Source: Planctomycetota bacterium
Lineage (GTDB): Bacteria > Planctomycetota > Planctomycetia > Planctomycetales > Planctomycetaceae
Length of the DNA stretch: 36,584 nt
NCBI GenBank assembly: GCA_003671275.1
Contig: QWPB01000096.1
Coordinates: forward strand, 1 to 36,584
Reading direction: 5' to 3'
The position numbers were made by a program, and so were the translations under genes. This document shows, piece after piece, positions 16,132-24,545 of the stretch; the stretch's first letter is position 1, and every line of letters starts with the position of its first letter. Under the pieces are notes generated by a model, which did not search any database, was not told the origin of the DNA, and saw nothing but the letters and a program-made list of their open reading frames with translations.

Positions 16132-16962
16132 TCAGTAGGTCGCCCACAAGAGCAGATGGGCTGTCCCAAGCACATCACTGTCGATCAGCTCACCGCCTGT
16201 TACGGGCCATACCACCAGATTGACCGATTGCGTCTGACGGACTTCCGTAATCAATTGCTCGACATCGCCCGCATGGACGATGAAGTTTGCCCCCTGGGAG
16301 ATGCACCGGAAATCATTCCGGCTCAGTCGAGCAAATGCGATTCTTCGAAACTCGTCATTCTGCTCAGCGGTGGGAGGTGCGAACTCGTAGGTCGGATGGC
16401 CGACCAGGAGTCGCGCGGACCAGGTTTGAGCCAGTTCAATGGCGGCCTTAAGGGCGTGTTCGGCTTCGTCTGTAAAATCATCGATCATCAGTATCAGCGG
16501 GGGCTCGCTGGAGAGGCTGTCGACCTCGACTCCCACAAACCAGACACTGCATCCCGCCTGTTCCGTCCAGGTCACAGCCTGAGCGGGGATGGTGCCTCCG
16601 TTGACGCGACCGGGAACAATCAGCAGGTCCATCTCGCTGGTTCGGGCCGCCAGCGTCCACTCTTCACTGGGAAGACCGCACCAGGCCCCGACCTCGAACG
16701 ATTTCTGATCGGGAGAGGCGGACATGAGCCAGTTCCCGACTTCGGTTTCGACATCGACGGCCCACCGATCGACGGTGGCACAATCATTGGCGACAGCCTC
16801 GGGACATTCCCCCACAGCGGCAAATGCCACTTCACCCCGCCCTAATCGACGCATCTCCAGCGCCAATCGGACGACAGATTCGATGCACGGTGCGATTTGC
16901 GGCATGCCCGCTGCCGTGATGGAGAACGGGATTCCGGTGAGCAAGCGACGGAAGGGGAGCAT
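16132..16962 (-). CDS. Universal-stress-protein-like protein
   Basis: I take the ATG at 16962 (276 residues, MLPFRRLLTGIPFSITAAGM), because the longer frame from 17136 reads through Arg/Pro-rich sequence without homology. The protein resembles two UspA-like halves. The first has the helix CIESVVRLALEMRRLGRGEV and a strand-like MDLLIVPGRVNGG. The second starts with PPLILMIDDFTDEAEHALKA and IELAQTWSARLLVGHP. It ends in QTQSVNLVVWPVTGGELIDS, the last strand of the fold. The ATP-binding G-x2-G-x9-G(S/T) pattern is not complete, so nucleotide binding is doubtful. It is divergent from the protease gene. A stress-linked role is inference. Confidence 0.5.
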   Translation of the reverse strand: MLPFRRLLTGIPFSITAAGMPQIAPCIESVVRLALEMRRLGRGEVAFAAVGECPEAVANDCATVDRWAVDVETEVGNWLMSASPDQKSFEVGAWCGLPSEEWTLAARTSEMDLLIVPGRVNGGTIPAQAVTWTEQAGCSVWFVGVEVDSLSSEPPLILMIDDFTDEAEHALKAAIELAQTWSARLLVGHPTYEFAPPTAEQNDEFRRIAFARLSRNDFRCISQGANFIVHAGDVEQLITEVRQTQSVNLVVWPVTGGELIDSDVLGTAHLLLWATY

Positions 16963-17051
16963 GGTTGTTTCGGAAGATGAGGAATGGCCGTATGGAATTC
17001 TAACCATCCGACGGCTCGGCGTCCGCTGGGCCGTGCCAACGTCGGTGATGG

Positions 17052-17071
17052 GGCAGGCTATCCTGCCTTCC
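17052..17071. repeat. Short palindromic repeat (planctomycete REP-like)
   Basis: GGCAGG (17052-17057) and CCTGCC (17062-17067) form a 6-bp stem with a 4-base loop; the element continues to TTCC. It matches 15 of 20 bases of the inverted element at 33249-33230. It lies in the 292-base gap between the divergent genes starting at 16962 and 17255, where I see nothing else definite. Confidence 0.45.
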
Positions 17072-17254
17072 CGGTCATCGGAGAGAGCACCGGGGCGTGG
17101 AGACCTGTGACCAGTTGGTGCTGGTCGTATCTGCATTCTGGGTGCACACCCGCAGGGAGACTGGCTGGGGGACGGTATTGAAAAAATCAGGGCGATCGAG
17201 GAATCTCAACTACTGGGTCGTCTTGCCTTGGTCATCCCCTGAAAGTGCCGCTGA

Positions 17255-18049
17255 ATGAATGCGACTTCGTTTCGTCTGTTGCCGGTTTATCTTCTACTGT
17301 TCGTATTGCACGTCCGTGGGAGTTCGAGTGTGGTTCTGGCGGAGGAACCGCTGGTTGATTTGATGTCGGTGACCTGCCGCATTGTGGGCAGTTCGACAGC
17401 GACGGGGTACCTCGTCGAGCGTGGCGGGTCTTCGAGGGCCGCGTGGCTGGTTACGGTGTCGCACGCGTTTCAAAAGATCGACGGGGCCGAATGCCAGTTG
17501 GTCCTGCGCCGCACCACGATGGACGAGTCGATTCGCCGGGAAATCACGATCTCGATTCGTCAGGACGGGCAGCCACTCTGGAAATCACATGCCTCGGAGG
17601 ATGTCGCCATATTGGCCATCGAGTTGCCCGAGGATGTCACGATGCCACGGTTGCCACTGTCGCAACTGGCCGACGAGGCTCTGGTTCGCCAGTTGGGGTT
17701 AAGTCCCGGTGATGACCTGTGGGTAGCTGGTTACCCCTCGGGGATGGAGTCCAATCCGACGGGATGGCCGATACTGCGGCAAGGGCATGTGGCTTCGTAT
17801 CCGATTCTGCCATTGTCCACGAACCGCACGATGCTGATGCAGATCAACTCGTTTGGAGGAGACAGCGGGGCTCCCGTGGCGGTGGTTCATCAGGACCGGC
17901 CGGTCGTGGTGGCGATGGTCGTTGGACTCCATCGAATCACAACGAAGCAGGCGTCCGAATTTGAGGAACGGACAACGCACTTGCCGATGCATATTTCCTA
18001 CACGGCACATGCTTCGTGGATTCGCGAACTGATCGTGGCTCAGCCCTAA
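17255..18049 (+). CDS. Secreted trypsin-like serine protease
   Basis: This 264-residue exported peptidase has the chymotrypsin/trypsin fold. An N-terminal signal peptide (LLPVYLLLFVLHVRGSSSVV, cleavage probably after LAE or nearby) is followed by the complete triad. His70 is in WLVTVSHAF, Asp116 in HASEDVAILAIE, and Ser204 in INSFGGDSGAPV. The GDSGAPV context and the short length resemble bacterial V8/HtrA-like peptidases without a PDZ domain. The S1 pocket and substrate cannot be judged reliably. It stands alone, divergent from the stress-like gene and convergent with the envelope gene at 18211. In the 160 bases after it I see no clear terminator. Confidence 0.82.
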   Translation: MNATSFRLLPVYLLLFVLHVRGSSSVVLAEEPLVDLMSVTCRIVGSSTATGYLVERGGSSRAAWLVTVSHAFQKIDGAECQLVLRRTTMDESIRREITISIRQDGQPLWKSHASEDVAILAIELPEDVTMPRLPLSQLADEALVRQLGLSPGDDLWVAGYPSGMESNPTGWPILRQGHVASYPILPLSTNRTMLMQINSFGGDSGAPVAVVHQDRPVVVAMVVGLHRITTKQASEFEERTTHLPMHISYTAHASWIRELIVAQP

Positions 18050-18210
18050 CAGTCCGGTCCATGTTCTGGATTCGGGAGTGCCAGTCCGCCACGGTGTCCG
18101 TCCACCACGGGACGACACGTTCTGGTAGAACCGGATGCCAGCGCGTTTCGCAGTGGTTCGTCGAACCCGAAGCCTCAAAATGCAATGACGCTCAACCACG
18201 GGGCGGTATG

Positions 18211-19554
18211 CTACCGCACGACGCACTGGAAGGTGATGACGCCGCCTGTTTGCCCCTTGAGAGCTTCCGACAGCCGGTAGGTCAGCTTCGAACTGCCTTC
18301 CCCATTGTCTTCGACCTGCAGTTCGCCCGCGATGGTCGATTTGAGCGAGTCGGGAACGTATTCCAGACGCGGCGTCAGGTTGTCAATGATCGCCACTTCG
18401 GTCAGTTCCAATCCACCCAGGTTGTCAAAGCGAATCGTGAACTCGATCGTCTCTTCAATCGCGGCGACCGATTTATCGGCCAGCTTGACGACCCGCAGCT
18501 GCCCTGGACCACGGGGGTCTTTGACACCCGTATAGTCGGCGGCCTTGAACTTGCCTTCGACTTGATGCCCCGTCAGGTCGCTGCCGACGATGACCGGATA
18601 TTGCTCGCGGGACCAGACGTGAGCGGCATGCATGCCATCGCCAATGACCGGACTTTCGCTTCGGATGTATTCACCGTCACTCACAAACTTGAGCGACTCG
18701 AACGGGTTGATCAGCTTGGCATGAATTTTTGCGGACTCGGCGGTGTCGAAGACCCCGTCGCTTTGCCGTTTGGAGAGTCCGCTGGCTCGCGATCGCATGT
18801 CAAACCGAACGGGCCGGTCGATCTGCTGCTGTTCATCGATGGCTATGCGGGCCTTGAATCCATTAGCGGCCAGTCCATCGTGGGCACCGGCAGCCTTGTT
18901 GATCTGCACGCCCGCCACGGGAGCCGAAGCAGAACTGACAGCGGCAAACCGAGGTGCATAAATGCAGACCTTGTTGGTCGGCATGACGCGGCGTTCACCC
19001 AGATTGTCGTGGTATTCCACGACGGTGTCTTCGGTTTCCAGGCCAGCCATCTCCAGGCCGTGATAGTGAATTGGGGCGCCTTCGTCGCCCCCATCGCAGA
19101 TGTATTCGTCATTCAGGTAGAACGGTGGAGCTTGCGGGGCCATGGCCATCGGAATACCCGGTACGGCGTACTGGGGATATCCCGGGGGGCTCATGTGCCT
19201 CGTGGTGATGTCCTGTGGACAGCCGGGCGTGTTCACGAACTCGCGTGGTTCACCCGTGTGCTCAATCGGGGATGAGTCGGCGTTGAGCTGATAAGCCGTT
19301 TTCTGAATGGTTGCGGGTGAATGGCTGGTCAGCGGGCTTTGCCCCCGCCATGTCGCCGTGGCTTCCGGAGCATCGTCCAGCGTGACGGAGCCTGGTTGTT
19401 GTGCGACTGTTCGAGTGGCTTCCAGTTCGACTCGACCGATGGCATTGGTCGATGCACAGGACGGAGTCAGCAGGCAGACTCCCAGCAGGGCTCCCCAACG
19501 GGCCGGGCGGCAGCGGGTCACGGACCGTCGCAGGCGGAAGAGATTCAGTCGCAT
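18211..19554 (-). CDS. Probable envelope lipoprotein with C-terminal DUF11-like repeat domain
   Basis: The protein has 447 residues. An Arg-rich N-terminus and hydrophobic core lead to LLTPSC, a plausible though imperfect lipobox, so it is probably lipid-anchored. The middle is Pro/Tyr-rich (for example GYPQYAVPGIPMAMAPQAPP) and has no recognised fold. The last 110 residues show the DUF11/conserved-repeat pattern: ADKSVAAIEETIEFTIRFDN, LGGLELTEVAIIDNLTPRLE and YVPDSL, ending in GVITFQCVVR. Such immunoglobulin-like domains occur in large bacterial surface proteins. AGGA lies before the ATG at 19554. It is the last of three adjacent minus-strand envelope genes, which suggests joint function in the outer layer (inference). 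Confidence 0.75.
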   Translation of the reverse strand: MRLNLFRLRRSVTRCRPARWGALLGVCLLTPSCASTNAIGRVELEATRTVAQQPGSVTLDDAPEATATWRGQSPLTSHSPATIQKTAYQLNADSSPIEHTGEPREFVNTPGCPQDITTRHMSPPGYPQYAVPGIPMAMAPQAPPFYLNDEYICDGGDEGAPIHYHGLEMAGLETEDTVVEYHDNLGERRVMPTNKVCIYAPRFAAVSSASAPVAGVQINKAAGAHDGLAANGFKARIAIDEQQQIDRPVRFDMRSRASGLSKRQSDGVFDTAESAKIHAKLINPFESLKFVSDGEYIRSESPVIGDGMHAAHVWSREQYPVIVGSDLTGHQVEGKFKAADYTGVKDPRGPGQLRVVKLADKSVAAIEETIEFTIRFDNLGGLELTEVAIIDNLTPRLEYVPDSLKSTIAGELQVEDNGEGSSKLTYRLSEALKGQTGGVITFQCVVR

Positions 19555-19636
19555 GGGGATCTTCCTGGATTTCGGATCAGAGAGGCCAGCGGGCGGTTCC
19601 GGATCAACCAGTGGGTGGCGAATCGCACCCGCAGAT

Positions 19637-20314
19637 TCAGGGTTGTGGGATGAACGTCAGGGGGCTGGTGGAGAAGAATTCATCCTGGGGCGATTGAGGG
19701 TCAGGGATTCGACCCCCGAGACGCACAATGGCGATGGGACGACCGCGACGGTCAGCAGCTTCCAGCAGATTGATGTCGTGCTCTAGAACTTCCGTATGCA
19801 TCTTGCCATCGATCTGGCGTGTCGGAGTGGCCAACTGGGGTTGTTCCAAGTAGATGACCTTGGTCACCATCTGGTCGTTCAGAGCGGTTTCAATCTCCGC
19901 GGTGGTCAGTTCAATGGGGATGGGGAACTTGTCTTTCAACTCGGTAGGCGGATGCAGACGGTCCAGCAATTCGATGGTGGGGTACAGCTCCACGCCAGGA
20001 TAATCGGCCATCTGGGCGATCTTCACACGGTAGACATAGCCGACCTGCATCCCGGCCTGGGCAGGAGCGGGGGTGACCACGCCCGCTTGTGGACTGCCCT
20101 GGTAAAACGTTACTTCCCCTTCGGAGGGGAGGGCGATCCGGACTGGCTGGGAATAGCTCGACAGCCCCGGATAGATCGTGGCCTGCCAGCGACCGGCCCG
20201 TCCCACCGGCTGTTGATGATCCAGCGGATAGAATCGCCGGGTATCTTCCGGGTTCTGAGCCGCAGCTGTGGCGGCCAGAGCGAGCCAGGATGTGAGGATC
20301 AGCGATAAACGCAT
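19637..20314 (-). CDS. Secreted protein, paralogue of the 20518-21678 gene
   Basis: This 225-residue protein has a classical Sec signal (RLSLILTSWLALAATAAAQN). GAGG lies 6 bases before the ATG at 20314. The mature part shares a domain with the neighbouring gene: YVYRVKIAQMADYPGVELYP here aligns with [19 protein letters not shown] there. MVTKVIYLEQP matches [11 protein letters not shown], and EAADRRGRPIAIVRLGG matches [18 protein letters not shown] know no function for this domain. Both proteins are exported and adjacent, so a structural or surface role is likely. The next gene downstream, 82 bases on, is the DUF11-type lipoprotein. Confidence 0.75.
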   Translation of the reverse strand: MRLSLILTSWLALAATAAAQNPEDTRRFYPLDHQQPVGRAGRWQATIYPGLSSYSQPVRIALPSEGEVTFYQGSPQAGVVTPAPAQAGMQVGYVYRVKIAQMADYPGVELYPTIELLDRLHPPTELKDKFPIPIELTTAEIETALNDQMVTKVIYLEQPQLATPTRQIDGKMHTEVLEHDINLLEAADRRGRPIAIVRLGGRIPDPQSPQDEFFSTSPLTFIPQP

Positions 20315-20408
20315 TGTGACCTCGGGAAAAGAAAGTCGTCAGCGGAAATCAGTCGTCGAACCGCCAGCGGCACGGTTCGCGGGGCGATAACAGCCACTCC
20401 CAAAGACA

Positions 20409-20445
20409 AACGCGGTGGGTCTGTGTTTCCACGACCCACCGCGTT
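20409..20445 (-). terminator. Intrinsic terminator after the 20518-21678 gene
   Basis: AACGCGGTGGGTC (20409-20421) and its exact complement (20433-20445) form a perfect 13-bp stem with an 11-base loop. Read on the minus strand, the stem is followed by a T-rich stretch (TTTGTCTTT). It lies 72 bases after the lipoprotein stop and separates that gene from the paralogue at 19637. Confidence 0.8.
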
Positions 20446-20517
20446 GAATTCGGAGCTAGGAGACCGCAGGGCTGGCGGGTGGGTGTGTGGCCCGCCGGAC
20501 CGGTCCGGAGACCGAAA

Positions 20518-21678
20518 CTAGTTCGACCAGGCCGGGACCGAGGTTTCCCCCGGACTGTAGACCGGATGGGTTTCGGTATACTCGACGTGCTTGACCGGGT
20601 GCGGCATCCGGATGCCCGGATCGTGTTTCACATCGATCAGCATGTGATCGACCGGTTCCCCGATATCAACGCTGGTCAGGTTGCGGATCGTGTGAGATTT
20701 GAGCCCGGCGGGACGACCGTACGGCAGGTGCGGAGGCCCCGGCAGACCGATCGGAGTGCCGACCGTCGGCATACCGTACATCGGAGCATTGACCCCGGCG
20801 ATCATGTCATAGGGGGGCTGACCGGGACCAGCCGGACCACCCATCACCATGGCGTCGGGCACATTTCCACCAGCGGCCTGGAAGTCACCGATCGGCTGGG
20901 GCGGAACGAACTGTCCCGCTTCTCCATCGACTAGATCGATCGCGGCATCCTGACCATTCATGGTCAAACCATTCGTCTGGCCCGGCATTTCGTAATCCAT
21001 GTTACCCATCCGGAGGACAGCCATGATCGTCCCGCGGCGGTCCGCTTCAGCGACCGGATCGAGTCCGGGGCCCAAGCGGGTGGAGACCAGTTCTTCGACG
21101 CCAGCAATGGCCAGCTCCTGGTACTTCGCATCGGGCAGGTAGATCACCTTGGTGACGAAGTTGTTGGTCTCGACCTGATCGAGATCTTCGTCGTTGATCC
21201 GCAGTGGCAGAGCATTGTGCGAGAGGTATGCACTCGTCTGGCTCAGTGTCGGATAAACATGCAGGGTCGGATAGATCGTCAGACCTTCGCGCCCCGGAAT
21301 GTCACTCAGCTTCAGCCGGTAAGTGGCGCCCTGGCTGAAGTTGTACCGACCCGGAGCCATGATCTGGTGCTCCGCGAAGGCTTGGCCAATCTGCCAGCCC
21401 ACGTGCATTCCCTCAGGGCCGAGAAACTTCATCTGGCTCGTCCGGGGAGCCGCAGCTTCCGGACCGCCGGGTACCATGTAGTTGACGGGCATGATCCCCG
21501 GTGGCGGGAAATTCGCCGCCATTACCCCGGGACCGGGGCCGCCCACCATGGGGCCAGGTTGTGCCAGCATTTGAGCTGGCGGAGCATGGTACTCGTTCTT
21601 GCGGACCAATTGCTGACCATCTGCGCATCCGACGCACACGATCACCAATGTTCCCAATGCGAGGAAGTAGAATCTCAT
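20518..21678 (-). CDS. Lipoprotein, paralogue of the 19637-20314 gene
   Basis: The protein has 386 residues. A short signal ends in VIVCVGC, a likely lipobox, followed by ADGQQ. AAGGG lies 7 bases before the ATG at 21678. A Pro/Gly-rich stretch (residues 30-80) precedes the domain shared with the neighbour: [35 protein letters not shown] and [18 protein letters not shown] second Pro/Gly-rich region with [19 protein letters not shown] follows, and the protein ends in a short tail with [20 protein letters not shown]. The low-complexity arms and the lipid anchor suggest a cell-envelope structural protein. Function is unknown. Confidence 0.75.
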   Translation of the reverse strand: MRFYFLALGTLVIVCVGCADGQQLVRKNEYHAPPAQMLAQPGPMVGGPGPGVMAANFPPPGIMPVNYMVPGGPEAAAPRTSQMKFLGPEGMHVGWQIGQAFAEHQIMAPGRYNFSQGATYRLKLSDIPGREGLTIYPTLHVYPTLSQTSAYLSHNALPLRINDEDLDQVETNNFVTKVIYLPDAKYQELAIAGVEELVSTRLGPGLDPVAEADRRGTIMAVLRMGNMDYEMPGQTNGLTMNGQDAAIDLVDGEAGQFVPPQPIGDFQAAGGNVPDAMVMGGPAGPGQPPYDMIAGVNAPMYGMPTVGTPIGLPGPPHLPYGRPAGLKSHTIRNLTSVDIGEPVDHMLIDVKHDPGIRMPHPVKHVEYTETHPVYSPGETSVPAWSN

Positions 21679-21811
21679 CGCACACCCTTCGTGGAAGCTG
21701 GACCTGTCGATTCGTTCCGATTGCGGTCGACCCTACGGGTTTGTTGCCGCTACAATTCCGACCGCTTGCGGTTCTGTTCCAGACGCACTCCCATCCGGGG
21801 AGAGGATCTGT

Positions 21812-21833
21812 GTCAGTGGTAATCACCACTGAC
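21812..21833. promoter_or_regulatory. Perfect inverted repeat in a divergent intergenic region
   Basis: GTCAGTGGT (21812-21820) and ACCACTGAC (21825-21833) form a perfect 9-bp inverted repeat around AATC. It lies between the divergent starts at 21678 and 21944 and has no T-tract on either side. An operator or a 5'-leader hairpin of either gene are the simplest explanations. Confidence 0.4.
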
Positions 21834-21943
21834 TGAGCGGAGGAGTCCAGTCATCTGGAAGCCTGCCGTTTACACGCAGTCACTCTCCTTCTTCGGACAA
21901 TGGCGACTGGATTCTTTGGCAAATCCGTCATTTTCGCGCCAAC

Positions 21944-22963
21944 ATGAAAACTCAGTCCAAATTCACAGTCGCGTTCTCCGTCCTCCTCTTCGGAATCGGA
22001 TGGTTGGGAATCCGCACGGCCCAGGCACTTCAGAAGCCCGATTCTCCTGCCACAACCACTGATGGCAAAGAGGGTTCTGGAAGTGCAGTCGCCGTTCCAG
22101 ACGCCATAACCACCTCTCCCGAGGAGATCGCCGCCGCTGAGGAGTTGTTGCAAAAGGCCCGCGCGGCGATCCTGAACGAGCGTACGTCGATGCAGGCCGA
22201 TCTCACTCAGACGCTGTTTGCCAGCGAAGATCGAAAACACACTGCACAAGGGACTTACGTCGCTGGAAAATTTCCCCGACTGAAGCTGACCTACACCATT
22301 CGCGTGGGGCAGATGCAGGGAATTCTGGAAGAAGTGTGTGACGGACAGATCCTGCACAGCCGGAAACGGATCGCCAAACTGGGGGCCGAAAAGAATTCCA
22401 AAGAAATCGAGCAGGAGTTCACCCGCCGGGACGTTCAGCGGATTCTGGCTGCGACCGAGAATGCAACCAACCTGCCCCTGGCGGTGCAAGTCGCCGAGTT
22501 GGGGATTGGCGGGCTGCCAGCAATTCTGGCTTCCATTGATCGCTCGATGATTGGTCGAAAGGTCACTCAGGAGGAGTTTGATGGCCAAATGTGCCAAGTC
22601 TTTCACGGCGGCTGGGATCCCGCAGTTCTGGAAAAATATAAAAAGGCAGACAAGCAGTTCGGAACACAGATGGAAATGGTTCTGCCGGATCAGGTTCGCG
22701 TCTATTTCGCGTCCGAGGCTCTGGTCCCGGTGAAGTTTGTGTATATCGCTCCCCAACGTGATGAGAAGGGGACTGTCGTGGGCGAGCGGGTCGTGATGAC
22801 CTTCGAATTGAAGAACGTCGTACTCGACAAAGAACTGCCGGGCAATCTGTTCGAGTATGTCCTTCCCAACGGGGCCGAAGAGAAAGACCTTACTCAGGAC
22901 TTTATTAAGATGATGAAAGAGTCCAGCCAGGCGCTGGAGGCCCCTGTCGAAGAGAAGAAGTAG
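21944..22963 (+). CDS. Secreted LolA-like protein of unknown function
   Basis: This 339-residue protein has a signal peptide (KFTVAFSVLLFGIGWLGIRT, cleavage near AQA). A Ser/Thr/Ala-rich linker and a helix (EEIAAAEELLQKARAAI) follow. The next region has alternating strands like the LolA/LolB outer-membrane lipoprotein-sorting fold: TSMQADLTQTLFASE, QGTYVAGKFPRLKLTYTIRV and CDGQILHSRKRI. Later strands include GQMCQVFHGGWDP, QVRVYFASEALVPVKFVYI and VVMTFELKNVVLDKELPGNL. The fold assignment rests on pattern only. Many planctomycete genomes carry such proteins without a known role. It ends in an acidic Lys-rich tail. No clear terminator follows. Confidence 0.65.
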   Translation: MKTQSKFTVAFSVLLFGIGWLGIRTAQALQKPDSPATTTDGKEGSGSAVAVPDAITTSPEEIAAAEELLQKARAAILNERTSMQADLTQTLFASEDRKHTAQGTYVAGKFPRLKLTYTIRVGQMQGILEEVCDGQILHSRKRIAKLGAEKNSKEIEQEFTRRDVQRILAATENATNLPLAVQVAELGIGGLPAILASIDRSMIGRKVTQEEFDGQMCQVFHGGWDPAVLEKYKKADKQFGTQMEMVLPDQVRVYFASEALVPVKFVYIAPQRDEKGTVVGERVVMTFELKNVVLDKELPGNLFEYVLPNGAEEKDLTQDFIKMMKESSQALEAPVEEKK

Positions 22964-23175
22964 CTGTACCGTCGCGGATTTTCGCTCGTTGCCGGGCGCA
23001 TGCGGGACAGCCGTTGTCTGGCAAAGTGAAAGGGCGGCTTCGTTTAACGCAGGAGATCCGCTGACTGAGCGGGGGCGGTCTCTGTTCTCGGTCTACCGGA
23101 CGGATGGACTTGGCATGCCCAGGCTTGAGTGGTATTTTGATTTCAAATGGTTTCTCCATGCCACTTGAGGTCTGC

Positions 23176-23850
23176 ATGAGCCAGAGTGCGATTCTGACAC
23201 CGGTCAGCCGGTTGCGGTCTGTGCGAGTCGATGCTGCGGCTCTTCCCTTGTGGGAGGTGGCGGTTTTGGGGCTCGCTGGGGGCTGTGCGGCTTTCGCCGT
23301 GGGTTTGCTGGATCTCCATTTGCGAATTCCGGGGCATTCGATTCTGCAGGCTGTGCTGCCGATGGCGCTGGGGTGGGCGGTGGTTCCTCGAAAGCTGTCG
23401 GGGGCAGGAATGAGTGTCTCGGCCGCTTTGACGGCGGGCACTCTGATGAAACTGGGATACGGAGAATTCGGAGCTGGAGCCTGGACCAGCCTGCTGGCGC
23501 TCGGCCCCGCCATGGATCTGCTGATGGGATCGGCTTTGGGGAGTCGGTGGCCCGCTTTGGCCATCGCGGTGGCGGGACTGGCTGCGAACACATTGGCCTT
23601 CATCGCCAAAGCATTTGAGAAGCTGGCCCAGCGTCCCATTCCTGGTTCCGGCATGGGGGGCGGACGCGGGATGGGAAATGGGGGAGGCCGTGGGCTGGGG
23701 CGCGGACGCGAGTGGGAAGAGTGGATTCGTGTCGCTCCTGCCAGCTACCTGATCTGTGGTCTGGTCGCCGGTTTGGTTTGTGGAGTGATCCTGTTCCGGC
23801 TGCGCCGTCAACGTTCAGCTGCGGATGCGGCCGGGAGTCCTTCTCCGTGA
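23176..23850 (+). CDS. Polytopic membrane protein, first gene of an overlapping trio
   Basis: The ATG at 23176 is chosen because GAGG ends 5 bases before it; longer frames from 23104 or 23158 lack this. The 224-residue protein has about six hydrophobic segments: LPLWEVAVLGLAGGCAAFAV, SILQAVLPMALGWAVV, MSVSAALTAGTLMKLG, WTSLLALGPAMDLLMGSAL, LAIAVAGLAANTLAFIA and a C-terminal SYLICGLVAGLVCGVILF. A Gly/Arg-rich loop (GSGMGGGRGMGNGGGRGLGR) separates the last two. The GPAMDLLMG and AANTLAF segments recall ECF-type substrate-binding (S) components, but this is a weak impression. Its stop overlaps the start of the next gene by four bases (GTGA). Confidence 0.6.
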   Translation: MSQSAILTPVSRLRSVRVDAAALPLWEVAVLGLAGGCAAFAVGLLDLHLRIPGHSILQAVLPMALGWAVVPRKLSGAGMSVSAALTAGTLMKLGYGEFGAGAWTSLLALGPAMDLLMGSALGSRWPALAIAVAGLAANTLAFIAKAFEKLAQRPIPGSGMGGGRGMGNGGGRGLGRGREWEEWIRVAPASYLICGLVAGLVCGVILFRLRRQRSAADAAGSPSP

Positions 23851-24545
23851 TCTGGATCGGCATCGATGACACGGACATCGTCGGCTCGCCAGGCACGAAT
23901 CAACTGGCACGGGCGATCGTTCGCGATCTGCAATCGACCGCTGATCTGGTGCGGATTACGCGACATCAGCTGCTTGATGATCCCCGCGTTCCCTACACAT
24001 CGCAAAATGGGTCTGCTTCCATTCTGCTGGAGCCGCATGGCTCGCTGGAGCTGAGTGAAGTCATCGACATCTGCCGCCATCGGATGATGGATTGGTACAT
24101 CGAGGGCAGTGACCCCGGGTTGTGTGTCTCTGACCATGTCCCCCGCGAACTGGTGGACTGGGGACGCCTTTGCCAGCGTGATCTGGTCCACCAGTCGATG
24201 GCATACGAGCTGGCAGAGTCCTTGCAGATTCACCTGGAGGGACTCGGGGGAACCCGGGGCGGGGTGATTGGGGCACTGGCTGCTCTCGGCCTGGCAGCCA
24301 CGGAAGACGATGGCCGTCTGGTCATGTGGCAGCTGTGGCCCGATGACCTTAGCGGTCCAGTGCTGGTGGATGTGGTGCGGTCGCGCTCGATTCATCTGAT
24401 CGAGCGGGCGACAGGGGCCTCCGTGGTTCAGGGGCAGGTCGATGTGGGCAAGCACCTGCGGCCCAACATGGTGGGGGGGCGAGCTGTCTTGTGGGTGACC
24501 TCGACAGGGGTATCTGATAGTTGGCAGGCTCTCAAGGTGAAATGA
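23847..24545 (+). CDS. TiaS-like protein (tRNA-Ile2 agmatinylcytidine synthetase-related)
   Basis: The GTG at 23847 sits in a GTGA overlap with the upstream stop and gives 232 residues. They begin [20 protein letters not shown]. This DDTD-containing opening is the hallmark of the archaeal TiaS N-terminal domain. A later [15 protein letters not shown] segment is also of TiaS type. The zinc ribbon and OB-fold RNA-binding domains of true TiaS (over 400 residues) are missing. Bacteria normally modify this tRNA with TilS and lysine, so the role here must differ or be accessory. The stop overlaps the ATG of the next gene (ATGA). Function is unknown; a small-molecule kinase- or ligase-like reaction is possible inference. 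Confidence 0.65.
   Translation: MIWIGIDDTDIVGSPGTNQLARAIVRDLQSTADLVRITRHQLLDDPRVPYTSQNGSASILLEPHGSLELSEVIDICRHRMMDWYIEGSDPGLCVSDHVPRELVDWGRLCQRDLVHQSMAYELAESLQIHLEGLGGTRGGVIGALAALGLAATEDDGRLVMWQLWPDDLSGPVLVDVVRSRSIHLIERATGASVVQGQVDVGKHLRPNMVGGRAVLWVTSTGVSDSWQALKVK

Noticed and set aside
20495-20508. 14-base perfect palindrome CCGGACCGGTCCGG
   Set aside because: It has no loop or T-tract, sits just after a stop codon and is very GC-rich. A binding site is possible but nothing supports it.
21829-23072. 12-base repeat CTGACTGAGCGG on both sides of the LolA-like gene
   Set aside because: Many chance 12-base matches are expected in a window this long, and the flanks do not extend the match.
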